Source of the DNA: Hazenella coriacea
GTDB lineage: Bacteria; Bacillota; Bacilli; Thermoactinomycetales; Thermoactinomycetaceae
NCBI RefSeq assembly: GCF_004341825.1
Contig: NZ_SMAG01000005.1
Coordinates: 118,720-182,719, forward strand
Length of the DNA stretch: 64,000 bases
Direction of reading: 5' to 3'
Of the stretch, positions 8,156 to 16,532 are shown in pieces (within the stretch, counting starts at the first letter, position 1; the number at the start of each line of letters is the position of its first letter). The position numbers and the translations under genes were made by a program. Under the pieces are notes generated by a model that was given only the letters and a program-made list of their open reading frames with translations, did not search any database and had not been told where the DNA came from.

Positions 8156-11100
8156 TTGAACATTCCTTGAACAATTTGTTTATAGATTTGTTCTGTTTTA
8201 GGCATGGGTGGAACGCCTAATTCCCGCTCTAAAATATCTATACATTTTTTATACTGACGAATAGCTTGTGGGCGATTATCTTTCAAATAATAACAAACCA
8301 TCAATAACCGATAAGCTTCCTCCCAACAAGCATCTTCCTGAATCATGCGTTCACACCAATAAATTGCATCATCATACTTCGCTTCACGGACATATAATTG
8401 AGCGAGTCGTTCAGCGCCACGAATAAATAGCGATTGATACCGCTCACGCTCAGTAAAGCACCAATCTTCATATCGCCTCTCTGGTAAATATGTGCCTCCA
8501 TATAACTCTAAACCGGATTGTAATTGAATCGGATTATCTTCTTTAAGTCCGATTTGGATCAATCGTTCAAACTCATCAGCGTCCAGTTCGTAGCCTGAAG
8601 ACAGATTAAATCCATATAATGAACCTTGACGTTGGATATAAAAAGAATTTGAACGAGCCGGACGTTTGGGCTCTAATGCATTATTAAGTGCATTTAACGC
8701 AACTTTAAAATCTCGAGTAGCCGCTTTGTCGTCCGCTTCGGGCCATAGAAGTGAACAAATCTCTTCTTTCATTAATAACATTCGACGTTTGGTAAGAAGT
8801 AGCTGAAATAATTCCTTCGCTTTACCCCTCTGCCAATCCTTGGAACTCACTTCTTCTTCCCCCAACCAAACTCGAAAATCACCCAATGTTTGAATGCGTA
8901 AGGTATAACCAGGATGAGAAGACACATTTTGAAAGCCCATTCCATGGATTAAAAAAGAACTATATGCTTCCTCAATCCCTCTCGATTGTGCCATTAATAA
9001 AAGTTGTGCCCACTTTTGGATATCACGAGGACCAAACATGGTTCTTTTTTGCAACAAATATTCGTAGCCTTCTGTTTGCATTAACTTTAGCACCTGCTCC
9101 ATACTTGAAGAAAACGCAAGCTCATCTTCAAGCTCATAGGCTGTTAAAGCTTGCCATAACATAGAAACCGTAAAAAAGTAACTATCTCCACATTGAACAA
9201 ATCGTTGGCTACACTCGCCAAATAGATGTGTAGCTTCTTCTAAACGGTCTCCATAAAAAGAAGCAATAGCCATTCCAAGTCGGGTGAGATTAGATAACCA
9301 TTGATCCTGGACTTTTTCAGTCTCTGCAATCGCCTGTTGTCCATAATAATTGGCTAGATCTGTCGCCCCTTCTCGACCGTACAAAAGGGATAGCCCCATC
9401 AAAGGTTCTGCTTTCCCCCGCGACATCCGTAAATTTTCCATCATTTCTAAAGCGGTTTGATAACATTCTGCTGCCAATCTGCGCTCGTATTTAGGAATTA
9501 ACTGTACAGCATGACCCAATCGGATCCAACCACAAGCTTCAACAAAGGGCGATCGTCTGATAACCCCCTGCATCATCCCTTCTTCAGCCAATTTTTTAGC
9601 CTCTTCAGGCGCACCCATAAAACAATCAATCAAAGATAATAACAATTCAACTTCTCGATGAGAGCGAGGCAATAATATATTTTTTTCTAAAAGCTCCCAT
9701 TCATATTTTCTTTCTAACATCTGCTTCGCACGGCGTAATCGGCCTGTTCGAAGGAAAAGTCTCGCTTCTAATTCATCATCAACAAACTTGGAATTAACCT
9801 CTCGATGTCTTTCGAGCCATTGATCTGCATCTGACACTTTTCCCATATTGACAAGGTTTTCAGCATATAAACGATGAAATTTTTCTAAATGCTCCTCATT
9901 GCTCTTCGTTTCTTGCAATAGATCAATCGCCTTGTTCAACAAATATTCAGCACGACCTGGCTGAATCGTATCTAAATAGATCTTAGCCTGTCCTTCTAAG
10001 CCTAAGCTCTGATAGAGAAAGTCCCCTTTTTCTTTCGCTATCTTCTCTGCATTTACATAACACTCCATCGCCTGTTGATACTGGGAATGATAACGATTGA
10101 GATCTCCTTCATAAATCCATAGGCATTCAAACTGATTTTTAACATCCTTGGAGATTCGCTTAAGAGCTTGCTCTAATTTCTCCAGTTCGCCCTTTTCGAT
10201 CCAATCACGCCCACATACCTGAATCATTTGAGCCAATTCCTCTTCGTTTCGACTACCTTCCAAGTATTGATAAGCCTCTTCATAGCGTTGATGCTTTAAT
10301 AAATATTGAAACCAACGATGTTGACATTGTTGATAATCTTCTCTTTTTTTGCGAAAAATCCATTGTATAAAGTGTTGATAAATCGGATGAAACCGAATGA
10401 TCTGATAGTCATCAATGTGTACAAAAGGCTTCAAAGACTCTAGCTGCTTCAATAAAACCTCGTCCACCTGAACTCCGAATAATTCCGAAAAACAATCGAG
10501 AGACCATTCTCTTTGAAAACTCATTTTTTCTTGTATGTCTTGAATGCTTACAGATTGCTGTTGCCAAACTTCCTCTTCTAAATATTGGTATAGATCTCTA
10601 TAATAAGCTGAATGGGGTTGGACAATTTCTTCTATCCCTTTCCCTTGTAGTAGATAAGTAGTAGCAAGACGAACAGCAATTCCCCAACCTTGAGTCACAT
10701 CCATCATTTCCTGAAGTTGTTCTTCAACTAGAAGGGGACCCCCGATCATTGTGACCCACTGTGCAATCTCTTGTTTACTCCAAGCTAAATCAGCTGCTTC
10801 GAGCAATAATAACTCCCCTTTTAGCTTCATCATGGTGAGTCCTGACCACTTAGGATCATGCCGAGTAGCTATAACCAACCGAATGTGTGGCGGCAACAAA
10901 GAGATGAACAATGGAATCTGCTGTCTAAAATAATTATGGTCTCCGATATGATGAAAATCATCGATCAAAATCGTTAATGGATCAGACACACAGTAAATTT
11001 GATTGATCAACATTTGTAAAAACTGTTCTTGATCCGAAAAATGTTCTTCCAAACCTTCGCCAAACTGTGGAACTTGTTGACGAATTGCATAGATTAAATG

Positions 11101-11343
11101 CAACCAATAGCTTTTCTCATCCTGATCCAATTCAGTGACTCGATACCAACAAATAGCTTGCTTCTTTTTTTGGATATAGGATGCAAGAAGTGTTGTCTTT
11201 CCATATCCCGTTGCAGCTTGAAGGATCACCACTTTCGCTGAAATCTTATCAAGACGGCTCAATAGATGAGGTCGTTCCACCAGGTTCATGTCTAGCATCG
11301 GTGGAGTTAATTTGGTCAATAAAACACCCGTTTCATTGGCCAT
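8140..11343 (-). CDS. MalT/LuxR-like NTPase regulator with C-terminal BTAD (SARP-type) DNA-binding region
   Basis: A very large 1067-residue one-component regulator. Residues about 1-300 form a STAND/MalT-like NTPase with Walker A ATGYGKTT near 44-51 and Walker B LTILIDDFHH. A long array of helical TPR-like repeats spans roughly 340-780. Residues about 810-890 (starting LRIQTLGDFRVWLGEEE) are an OmpR-type winged helix followed by a BTAD TPR domain to the C-terminus. Such proteins couple ligand and ATP sensing to activation. The start overlaps the ligase stop by 11 bp, so it is made with the ligase. It probably activates the transporter promoter at its own 3' end and the ligase promoter at about 12880. 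Confidence 0.9.
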   Translation of the reverse strand: MANETGVLLTKLTPPMLDMNLVERPHLLSRLDKISAKVVILQAATGYGKTTLLASYIQKKKQAICWYRVTELDQDEKSYWLHLIYAIRQQVPQFGEGLEEHFSDQEQFLQMLINQIYCVSDPLTILIDDFHHIGDHNYFRQQIPLFISLLPPHIRLVIATRHDPKWSGLTMMKLKGELLLLEAADLAWSKQEIAQWVTMIGGPLLVEEQLQEMMDVTQGWGIAVRLATTYLLQGKGIEEIVQPHSAYYRDLYQYLEEEVWQQQSVSIQDIQEKMSFQREWSLDCFSELFGVQVDEVLLKQLESLKPFVHIDDYQIIRFHPIYQHFIQWIFRKKREDYQQCQHRWFQYLLKHQRYEEAYQYLEGSRNEEELAQMIQVCGRDWIEKGELEKLEQALKRISKDVKNQFECLWIYEGDLNRYHSQYQQAMECYVNAEKIAKEKGDFLYQSLGLEGQAKIYLDTIQPGRAEYLLNKAIDLLQETKSNEEHLEKFHRLYAENLVNMGKVSDADQWLERHREVNSKFVDDELEARLFLRTGRLRRAKQMLERKYEWELLEKNILLPRSHREVELLLSLIDCFMGAPEEAKKLAEEGMMQGVIRRSPFVEACGWIRLGHAVQLIPKYERRLAAECYQTALEMMENLRMSRGKAEPLMGLSLLYGREGATDLANYYGQQAIAETEKVQDQWLSNLTRLGMAIASFYGDRLEEATHLFGECSQRFVQCGDSYFFTVSMLWQALTAYELEDELAFSSSMEQVLKLMQTEGYEYLLQKRTMFGPRDIQKWAQLLLMAQSRGIEEAYSSFLIHGMGFQNVSSHPGYTLRIQTLGDFRVWLGEEEVSSKDWQRGKAKELFQLLLTKRRMLLMKEEICSLLWPEADDKAATRDFKVALNALNNALEPKRPARSNSFYIQRQGSLYGFNLSSGYELDADEFERLIQIGLKEDNPIQLQSGLELYGGTYLPERRYEDWCFTERERYQSLFIRGAERLAQLYVREAKYDDAIYWCERMIQEDACWEEAYRLLMVCYYLKDNRPQAIRQYKKCIDILERELGVPPMPKTEQIYKQIVQGMFNVTHL

Positions 11344-12820
11344 ACATTCTCACGATTCCTTTCTTATCGATTTTGCCTACCATCGTCTTAGGTAATTCAT
11401 CTAGAAAAATAAACTTTTTCGGCACTTTATATCTACCTAACTTTTTCGAACAAAAACCATCTAAATCTTCAATCTCTATCTTTTTTCCTCGAACTGGAAC
11501 GATGGCTGCTGCTACAATTTCACCCCAATGGGCATCAGGAATTCCTACCACACTTATCTCTTCAACCTCTGGATGTTCAGATAAAACTAACTCTACTTCT
11601 AAGGGATATACATTTTCTCCCCCTGTCACAATCATATCTTTTTCTCTTCCGACTATATAGTAGTAGCCATCTGCATCTCGTTTTCCTAGATCACCCGTCC
11701 GAAACCACTGATCATGCCACACTTCATCAGTCGCTTGAGGATTCTTCCAATATTCAGTGAACAGGTGTCCGCCCTTTAGCCACAGTTCTCCTACTTGATT
11801 TGAGCCCTCAATCACCTTTCCATTTGAAACTAATTGGATTTCATTAAAAAACATCGGCAATCCCACTGACCCTTTTTTCTGAGACGCGATTTCAGGCTCG
11901 ATTTGAAAATTATTTGGTCCTGCCTCAGTTAATCCATACCCTTCTTTAAAGGCGATTCCTTTTGCTTGAAAAGCATCATAAATCACATGTGGACAAGGTG
12001 CACCTCCAGAAAGAAAAACCCGCATCGTAGGAAATGATGTAGCAGCAAAACGAGACGATTGAATAAATAAATGATACATCGTTGGAACCATTAAGATAAT
12101 TGTACACTGTTCCCGTTGAATGACATCATAAACATCATCAACCAAAAATCTCCTTGCAATGACAACGGTTCCACCCGCATAAAGAATGGGAATAGAGAGT
12201 GCATTTAACGCTCCAGTATGAAACATCGGCATATATACAGGAGTTACATCAACCGATGATAAATCCCAGGTAAGTACTGTATTGATTGCATTCCAATAGA
12301 CGGATTCATGTGTCAACACTGCCCCTTTGGGTTTACCTGTCGTCCCTCCTGTATACAGAATCATCCAAGGATCAGTTGGTAAGATATCAAATTGAATGGG
12401 TAAGGAAATCGTTTCTTCCAAATATGTATGATGTAATTGTTCAAGAGACCATTTTGTTTCGATGGGTAGTTGTATAGCCAAACTTTCATATTGGCGATGA
12501 TAGATTAGAAGTTTTGGTGCACAGTCTTCCACAATCCCTATCAATTCTCGAACAGACAAACGCCAATTAAAAGGGACAAAAATAGCCCCAATTTTAGCAC
12601 ATGCAAATAAAACATCAAAATAGCTAACATCGTTAGGCGAAAAAAGAGCGATACGATCTCCTTTTCCAATCCCTTGTTGCCTGAAAAAAGCGGCGAGCGA
12701 CTTCGCTCTTTGATTCATCTCTTGATAAGTCCATCTTTGACCATTCTCTGCGTCTACTACTGCCACTTGGGTAGGAGTTAATCGGTCTCTACTCGAGATC
12801 CAATCGACTGTAATACTCAT
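11333..12820 (-). CDS. Acyl-CoA synthetase / AMP-dependent carboxylate-CoA ligase
   Basis: A 495-residue ANL-superfamily enzyme. The P-loop motif YTGGTTGKPKG is near residues 155-165, GYGLTEAGPN is A5, TGDLGKRDADGYYYIVGREKD spans the A7/A8 hinge region, and the catalytic Lys is in PKTMVGKID near the C-terminus. It should adenylate a carboxylic acid and transfer it to CoA in the cytosol. It is the first gene of the block, with RBS AAGGAGGAATT before ATG 12820, and overlaps the regulator gene. The acid may be a medium- or long-chain fatty acid or an aromatic acid; sequence alone does not decide. Confidence 0.92.
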   Translation of the reverse strand: MSITVDWISSRDRLTPTQVAVVDAENGQRWTYQEMNQRAKSLAAFFRQQGIGKGDRIALFSPNDVSYFDVLFACAKIGAIFVPFNWRLSVRELIGIVEDCAPKLLIYHRQYESLAIQLPIETKWSLEQLHHTYLEETISLPIQFDILPTDPWMILYTGGTTGKPKGAVLTHESVYWNAINTVLTWDLSSVDVTPVYMPMFHTGALNALSIPILYAGGTVVIARRFLVDDVYDVIQREQCTIILMVPTMYHLFIQSSRFAATSFPTMRVFLSGGAPCPHVIYDAFQAKGIAFKEGYGLTEAGPNNFQIEPEIASQKKGSVGLPMFFNEIQLVSNGKVIEGSNQVGELWLKGGHLFTEYWKNPQATDEVWHDQWFRTGDLGKRDADGYYYIVGREKDMIVTGGENVYPLEVELVLSEHPEVEEISVVGIPDAHWGEIVAAAIVPVRGKKIEIEDLDGFCSKKLGRYKVPKKFIFLDELPKTMVGKIDKKGIVRMYGQ

Positions 12821-12872
12821 TCCATAATTCCTCCTTGAGCTGTTCTTTCTCCATCCAACCCTAAATAAAAAA

Positions 12873-12890
12873 AGTTACATTGGAGTTACA
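12873..12890 (-). promoter_or_regulatory. Candidate BTAD/SARP heptamer direct repeat upstream of the ligase gene
   Basis: On the minus strand TGTAACT-CCAA-TGTAACT is a perfect heptamer direct repeat with an 11 bp period, about 50 bp upstream of the ligase ATG. The heptamer is the same as at the transporter promoter (8138-8155). The downstream -10 is weak (TAGGGT-like), which is compatible with an activator-dependent promoter. Confidence 0.55.
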
Positions 12891-13153
12891 GCTAGGAGAT
12901 AGCAACACCAAAGATTCACTGGCGAATAAAACGTAGTTATCGAAGATGATCGCCGACTAGATAGATTTTTATATTTTTTATCCTTTTTTTTGAATAAAAA
13001 TCAAAATTGACCTATCAAGGGAACAAACTCTATTTTTTATCACCCTACTTTTGGTGCTATTAATTTTTATGTATTTTATAATTTCTATTAAAATATAACA
13101 AACGCAAATATAGAGAACAAATATTCTCCTGTAGATAAAATCATGAAAAATAT
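12891..13153. other. Intergenic region with no gene seen
   Basis: AT-rich sequence upstream of the ligase operon and downstream of a small membrane protein gene. It may contain the distal part of the ligase promoter; no ORF or RNA could be supported. Confidence 0.5.
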
Positions 13154-13294
13154 CTACGCTTTCTTTTCGAATAGAGCTTCGATAAGAAAGCCCATGCCTA
13201 ATCCTATTAGAACTCCTGCGGCCTCTTGGCTGTAAAGCATACCGATTCCTAATCCGATCAATGCACCTGCGGGAATAAATAATCTATTTTTCAT
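13154..13294 (-). CDS. Small glycine-rich membrane protein (46 aa)
   Basis: ATG 13294 is preceded by AGAGGTGATC, a good Shine-Dalgarno at correct spacing. The 46-residue product starts MKNRLFIPAGALIGLGIGM and consists of two hydrophobic glycine-zipper-like stretches (GALIGLGIGM and GVLIGLGMGF) ending in FEKKA. It is probably a small membrane protein. It stands alone on the minus strand, and no function is known to me. Confidence 0.7.
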   Translation of the reverse strand: MKNRLFIPAGALIGLGIGMLYSQEAAGVLIGLGMGFLIEALFEKKA

Positions 13295-13596
13295 AAGATC
13301 ACCTCTAGTTGTTTTATCTTGATTATATTATAAAAAAGATAAAAATTCTATTTTAAAATCAATTAATTTTTTGTTTTTTTATTTTTGGTTATGATCTGTG
13401 TCTTTTCAATTTAAAGCTAATTTTATCCAAGTATAGACAAACGACTTCAAATTCATGTAAAATAATATACTTGAACTAAGGTCTATAGATTTGCTATATG
13501 ATCAATCAAAAACCATCTAAACAAAACCAAATCCTACCCTCCGCATTTTTGCTATAAATGATAAATTTGCAGAACTAGGGCAGTAGGTTGAAATGA
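13295..13596. other. AT-rich intergenic region
   Basis: Divergent intergenic segment with poly-A/T tracts between the small membrane protein and trhO. No coding frame or structured RNA recognised. Confidence 0.5.
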
Positions 13597-13602
13597 TATA
13601 AT
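13597..13602 (+). promoter_or_regulatory. Extended -10 promoter for trhO
   Basis: TGATATAAT carries a consensus TATAAT with the TGn extension. No good -35 lies 17 bp upstream, as often seen with extended -10 promoters. The start codon follows about 50 bp downstream. Confidence 0.5.
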
Positions 13603-13654
13603 AAGCTCTATCTAGGTTTTAGAACGATTTTTAGAGAAAGTGGGTTGAGTTGCA

Positions 13655-14572
13655 ATGAGTATCGCAGAGACAGAAATAAAAGAAGAGTACAGGGTATTAC
13701 TCTATTACAAATATGTATCTATTGAAGATCCAGTCGCGTTTTCTGACCAACATCGCGCTTTTTGTAATGAATTAGGAGTTAAAGGTCGTATTTTAGTTTC
13801 TCACGAAGGGATTAACGGGACTCTTTCAGGAACCATAACCCAAACACAAACATATATGGATTATATGCATGCCCATCCTCTCTTTGAAGACTTATTCTTT
13901 AAAGTTGATCCACATGAAGGGCATGCTTTCAAAAAAATGTTTGTTCGCCCACGTAAAGAAATTGTTACTTGGCGGCTGGGCAAAGATATTAATCCAGCTG
14001 AAAAGACTGGGAAACGCTTATCTCCTAAGGAGTTTTATGAACACCTTCAACGAGATGATGTTATTGTAATCGATGGTCGTAATGACTACGAATATGATAT
14101 CGGGCATTTCCGGGGAGCGATTCGCCCTGATGTTAGAACCACCCGTGAATTTCCCGAGTGGATTCGTAATAACCTTAGTGAATTTAAAGATAAAAAAATC
14201 ATCTCCTATTGTACAGGTGGAATTCGTTGTGAAATGTTGACAGCGTTTATGATTGAAGAAGGATTTAAAGATGTAGCTCAACTAAACGGTGGCATTGTCA
14301 CTTATGGTAAAGATCCTGAGGTGAAAGGTCAGTTATTTGATGGAAAGTGTTATGTGTTTGACGAACGAATCTCAGTGCCCATCAATCAAGTGGAGGATGT
14401 CGTTGTAGGGAAATGTTATCATTGTGGGACACAAGAAGATCATTATATTAACTGTAAATATGACTTTTGTCACAGACAACATGTGGTATGCCCAGAATGC
14501 GCAAAAAAATATAATCACTATTGCTCTAGTGAATGTGAAGAAAAAGATTTGGAGCTACAAAATAAGAAGTAA
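13655..14572 (+). CDS. trhO: tRNA uridine(34) hydroxylase, rhodanese family
   Basis: A 305-residue protein of the TrhO/YceA family, which makes 5-hydroxyuridine at the wobble position of tRNAs. The N-terminal UPF0176 domain starts near YRVLLYYKYV. A rhodanese domain near residues 115-215 has the active-site loop CTGGIRCE (Cys near 188). A Cys-rich C-terminal zinc-binding tail (CYHCG, CKYDFCHRQHVVCPEC) follows. Length matches Bacillus homologues. It is monocistronic, ending at a strong terminator. Confidence 0.93.
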   Translation: MSIAETEIKEEYRVLLYYKYVSIEDPVAFSDQHRAFCNELGVKGRILVSHEGINGTLSGTITQTQTYMDYMHAHPLFEDLFFKVDPHEGHAFKKMFVRPRKEIVTWRLGKDINPAEKTGKRLSPKEFYEHLQRDDVIVIDGRNDYEYDIGHFRGAIRPDVRTTREFPEWIRNNLSEFKDKKIISYCTGGIRCEMLTAFMIEEGFKDVAQLNGGIVTYGKDPEVKGQLFDGKCYVFDERISVPINQVEDVVVGKCYHCGTQEDHYINCKYDFCHRQHVVCPECAKKYNHYCSSECEEKDLELQNKK

Positions 14573-14585
14573 AAACAAAAAGCAC

Positions 14586-14630
14586 AAAAAGTCGATCTCT
14601 GACAACAATCAGAGATCGACTTTTTGTTTT
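14586..14630 (+). terminator. Rho-independent terminator after trhO
   Basis: AAAAAGTCGATCTCTGA and its complement TCAGAGATCGACTTTTT form a long stem followed by GTTTT. Confidence 0.9.
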
Positions 14631-14706
14631 ATCGAGATATTTTTTGGATACCCTAAATCTAAGAAACAGTATTCAATTAACCTTCACAATCACCGGATAC
14701 CCCCCC

Positions 14707-14763
14707 TTGTATAAATACAGCACAGGGTATAAAATGATAATTGTTATTAGATAATAATTATTT
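14707..14763 (+). promoter_or_regulatory. Promoter and Fur/PerR-like operator of the peroxiredoxin gene
   Basis: TTGTAT (14707-14712), a 17 bp spacer and TAAAAT (14730-14735) form a promoter. The following sequence contains TGATAAT at 14735-14741 and ATAATAATTAT at 14751-14761, resembling overlapping Fur or PerR 7-1-7 boxes over the expected start site. Control by peroxide (PerR) or iron (Fur) is inferred; the boxes match either family only imperfectly. Confidence 0.5.
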
Positions 14764-14778
14764 TAAGGAGAGATACTT

Positions 14779-15441
14779 ATGACTATTGAACATGATGCAC
14801 AAGCAGCGTCCATAGTATTACGAATCGGCGACCCAGCACCTGACTTTGAAGCAGAAACGACGAAAGGACCTTTGAAATTATCCGATTTCAAAGGAAGTTG
14901 GGTTGTCCTTTTTTCTCACCCTTCTGATTTCACTCCAGTTTGTACAACTGAATTTGTAGCATTTGCCGAAAAAAATGAAGAATTCGAGAAACGTAATGTT
15001 AAGTTACTGGGTCTTAGTATAGATTCTCTTTTCTCACACTTGGCATGGGTGAAAAACATCGAAGAACATACCGGGATTCAAATTCCCTTCCCTGTCATCG
15101 CAGACTTAAACATGAAAGTAGCTCACAAATATAATATGATCCATCCAGGAGAGTCCGATACCGCAACAGTTCGAACCGTATTTTTGATCGATGATCGCGG
15201 AATCCTACGTGCCATGCTTTACTATCCAATGAGTAATGGCCGTAATATGGATGAGATTATCCGACTGATTGATGCTATGCAAATATCTGATCGTGAACAA
15301 GTAGCTACTCCTGCCAACTGGCGTCCAGGAAGTGCTGTTATTATTCCTCCTCCAAAAAACTATGATGATATGAAAAAACGAATGGAAAATAAAGAGGGTT
15401 ATGACTATACTGATTGGTACTTGGTAAAAAAGAATATCTGA
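14779..15441 (+). CDS. 1-Cys-type (Prx6) peroxiredoxin
   Basis: A 220-residue thioredoxin-fold peroxidase. The N-terminal RIGDPAPDFEAETTKG leads to the peroxidatic motif HPSDFTPVCTTE with Cys near residue 53. The long C-terminal extension containing PANWRPGSAVIIPPP is typical of Prx6/AhpC-TSA type proteins, which reduce hydrogen peroxide and organic peroxides in the cytosol. No resolving Cys is evident. RBS AAGGAG lies 9 bp before ATG 14779. An upstream Fur/PerR-like site suggests induction under peroxide or iron stress. Confidence 0.92.
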   Translation: MTIEHDAQAASIVLRIGDPAPDFEAETTKGPLKLSDFKGSWVVLFSHPSDFTPVCTTEFVAFAEKNEEFEKRNVKLLGLSIDSLFSHLAWVKNIEEHTGIQIPFPVIADLNMKVAHKYNMIHPGESDTATVRTVFLIDDRGILRAMLYYPMSNGRNMDEIIRLIDAMQISDREQVATPANWRPGSAVIIPPPKNYDDMKKRMENKEGYDYTDWYLVKKNI

Positions 15442-15507
15442 ACTTTGTAAAGTCGTGTTTGGAGCACAAATTAGAGTATGTTATTATAACCATACTACTG
15501 ATAAAAA

Positions 15508-15632
15508 GTTTTCTAGGGTTCCGCAGTTATTGACTGGACAGGTCCAAGAGAAAACACACAGTTCTACTGTGTACACGGAGGGATAAAAGCCCGGGAGGAT
15601 ATCTTTGATGATATCTTTCCGGGCTTTTTGTT
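15508..15632 (+). promoter_or_regulatory. Guanidine-I (ykkC class) riboswitch with terminator
   Basis: The conserved ykkC core is present: CTAGGGTTCCGC at 15513-15524, GGTCCAAGAG at 15541-15550, and ACACGGAGGGATAAAAGCCC at 15573-15592. The 3' strand overlaps a terminator hairpin, AAAGCCCGG pairing with CCGGGCTTT (about 15587-15627) followed by TTG. Guanidinium binding is known to disrupt the terminator and switch genes on. The downstream genes are the paired SMR exporter, the classical target. Class assignment is secure from the core. Confidence 0.93.
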
Positions 15633-15662
15633 CAGCTTCATGTTTCAAGGGAGGAACGATCA

Positions 15663-16004
15663 ATGAATAGACATTGGGCAAAAGTATTTATAGCTGCTTT
15701 TTTTGAGGTTTTATGGGTAATGGGTCTTAAACACGCTTACAACAGCATGACTTGGCTAGGGACTACAGTTGCTATTTTTATAAGCTTTTATTTAATGATT
15801 ACAGCCGGAAAGAAATTACCTGTTGGCACTGTATACGCTGTTTTCGTTGGTTTAGGAACAGCGGGGACTGTTTTAGCTGAAATCATCTTTTTTGATGAGC
15901 CTTTTCATCTTATAAAAGTACTTCTCATCTTTTTATTGTTAATTGGAGTCATCGGATTGAAATTAGTAACTAAGGAGAAATCTTCGGAAGGAGTTGAAAA
16001 ATGA
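15663..16004 (+). CDS. gdnC: Guanidinium exporter subunit, SMR family (GdnC/YkkC-like)
   Basis: A 113-residue four-helix small multidrug resistance protein. The active-site Glu lies in the first helix ([17 protein letters not shown]), and [19 protein letters not shown] is the conserved SMR loop and helix. Paired SMR subunits under guanidine-I riboswitches export guanidinium in exchange for protons. It overlaps the next subunit gene by 4 bp (ATGA). GGGAGG precedes ATG 15663. Confidence 0.92.
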   Translation: MNRHWAKVFIAAFFEVLWVMGLKHAYNSMTWLGTTVAIFISFYLMITAGKKLPVGTVYAVFVGLGTAGTVLAEIIFFDEPFHLIKVLLIFLLLIGVIGLKLVTKEKSSEGVEK

Positions 16005-16318
16005 TGGCATGGATTTACTTAATTTTGGCGGGTGTTTTTGAAATGATTGGTGTCACTATGATTAATTATTATCACAAAAATAAAAACTGGAAATCGCTTA
16101 CATGTTTACTTCTAGGATTCGGATTAAGTTTTATTTTCCTTGCCATCGCTATGAAGAACTTACCCATGGGAACGGCTTATGCTGTCTGGACTGGGATCGG
16201 CGCATCAGGTGGTGCAATTTTAGGCATGTTATGGTTTGGAGAATCCAAAGGTCTATCTCGGATTTTTTTCATTGCTCTGATTCTAGCTTCTACCATCGGC
16301 CTAAAACTGATCTCATGA
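16001..16318 (+). CDS. gdnD: Guanidinium exporter subunit, SMR family (GdnD/YkkD-like)
   Basis: A 105-residue SMR protein with four membrane helices. [16 protein letters not shown] carries the conserved Glu, and [19 protein letters not shown] is the SMR signature. It forms the partner subunit to the preceding gene, to which it is coupled by an ATGA overlap. The pair acts in the cytoplasmic membrane. Confidence 0.92.
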   Translation: MMAWIYLILAGVFEMIGVTMINYYHKNKNWKSLTCLLLGFGLSFIFLAIAMKNLPMGTAYAVWTGIGASGGAILGMLWFGESKGLSRIFFIALILASTIGLKLIS

Positions 16319-16409
16319 ATACTACTTGTTGACTTGATAGCTAATCCAAAGTTAATTCATACGTCTAATGAGACTGATCCATGATACAATAATAGTGACT
16401 ACTACTTTT

Positions 16410-16435
16410 CTCGCCGATCCAAGGCGAGTTTTTTT
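16410..16435 (+). terminator. Rho-independent terminator
   Basis: CTCGCC-GATCCAA-GGCGAG is followed by seven T residues. It ends the guanidine exporter operon, or a short leader transcript of the recombinase gene. Confidence 0.85.
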
Positions 16436-16532
16436 ACTTCATAAGTCTAGAAGATCCAAACACGATCCATATGGATTCAATATGATGGCTCGTAAACAAC
16501 TCTCCTTTTAAAAACAAGATGGAGGAGTAATT

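Noticed and set aside
15484..15681. Minus-strand frame opposite the guanidine riboswitch
   Set aside because: It is the reverse of a structured RNA with a strong class assignment; no start signal.
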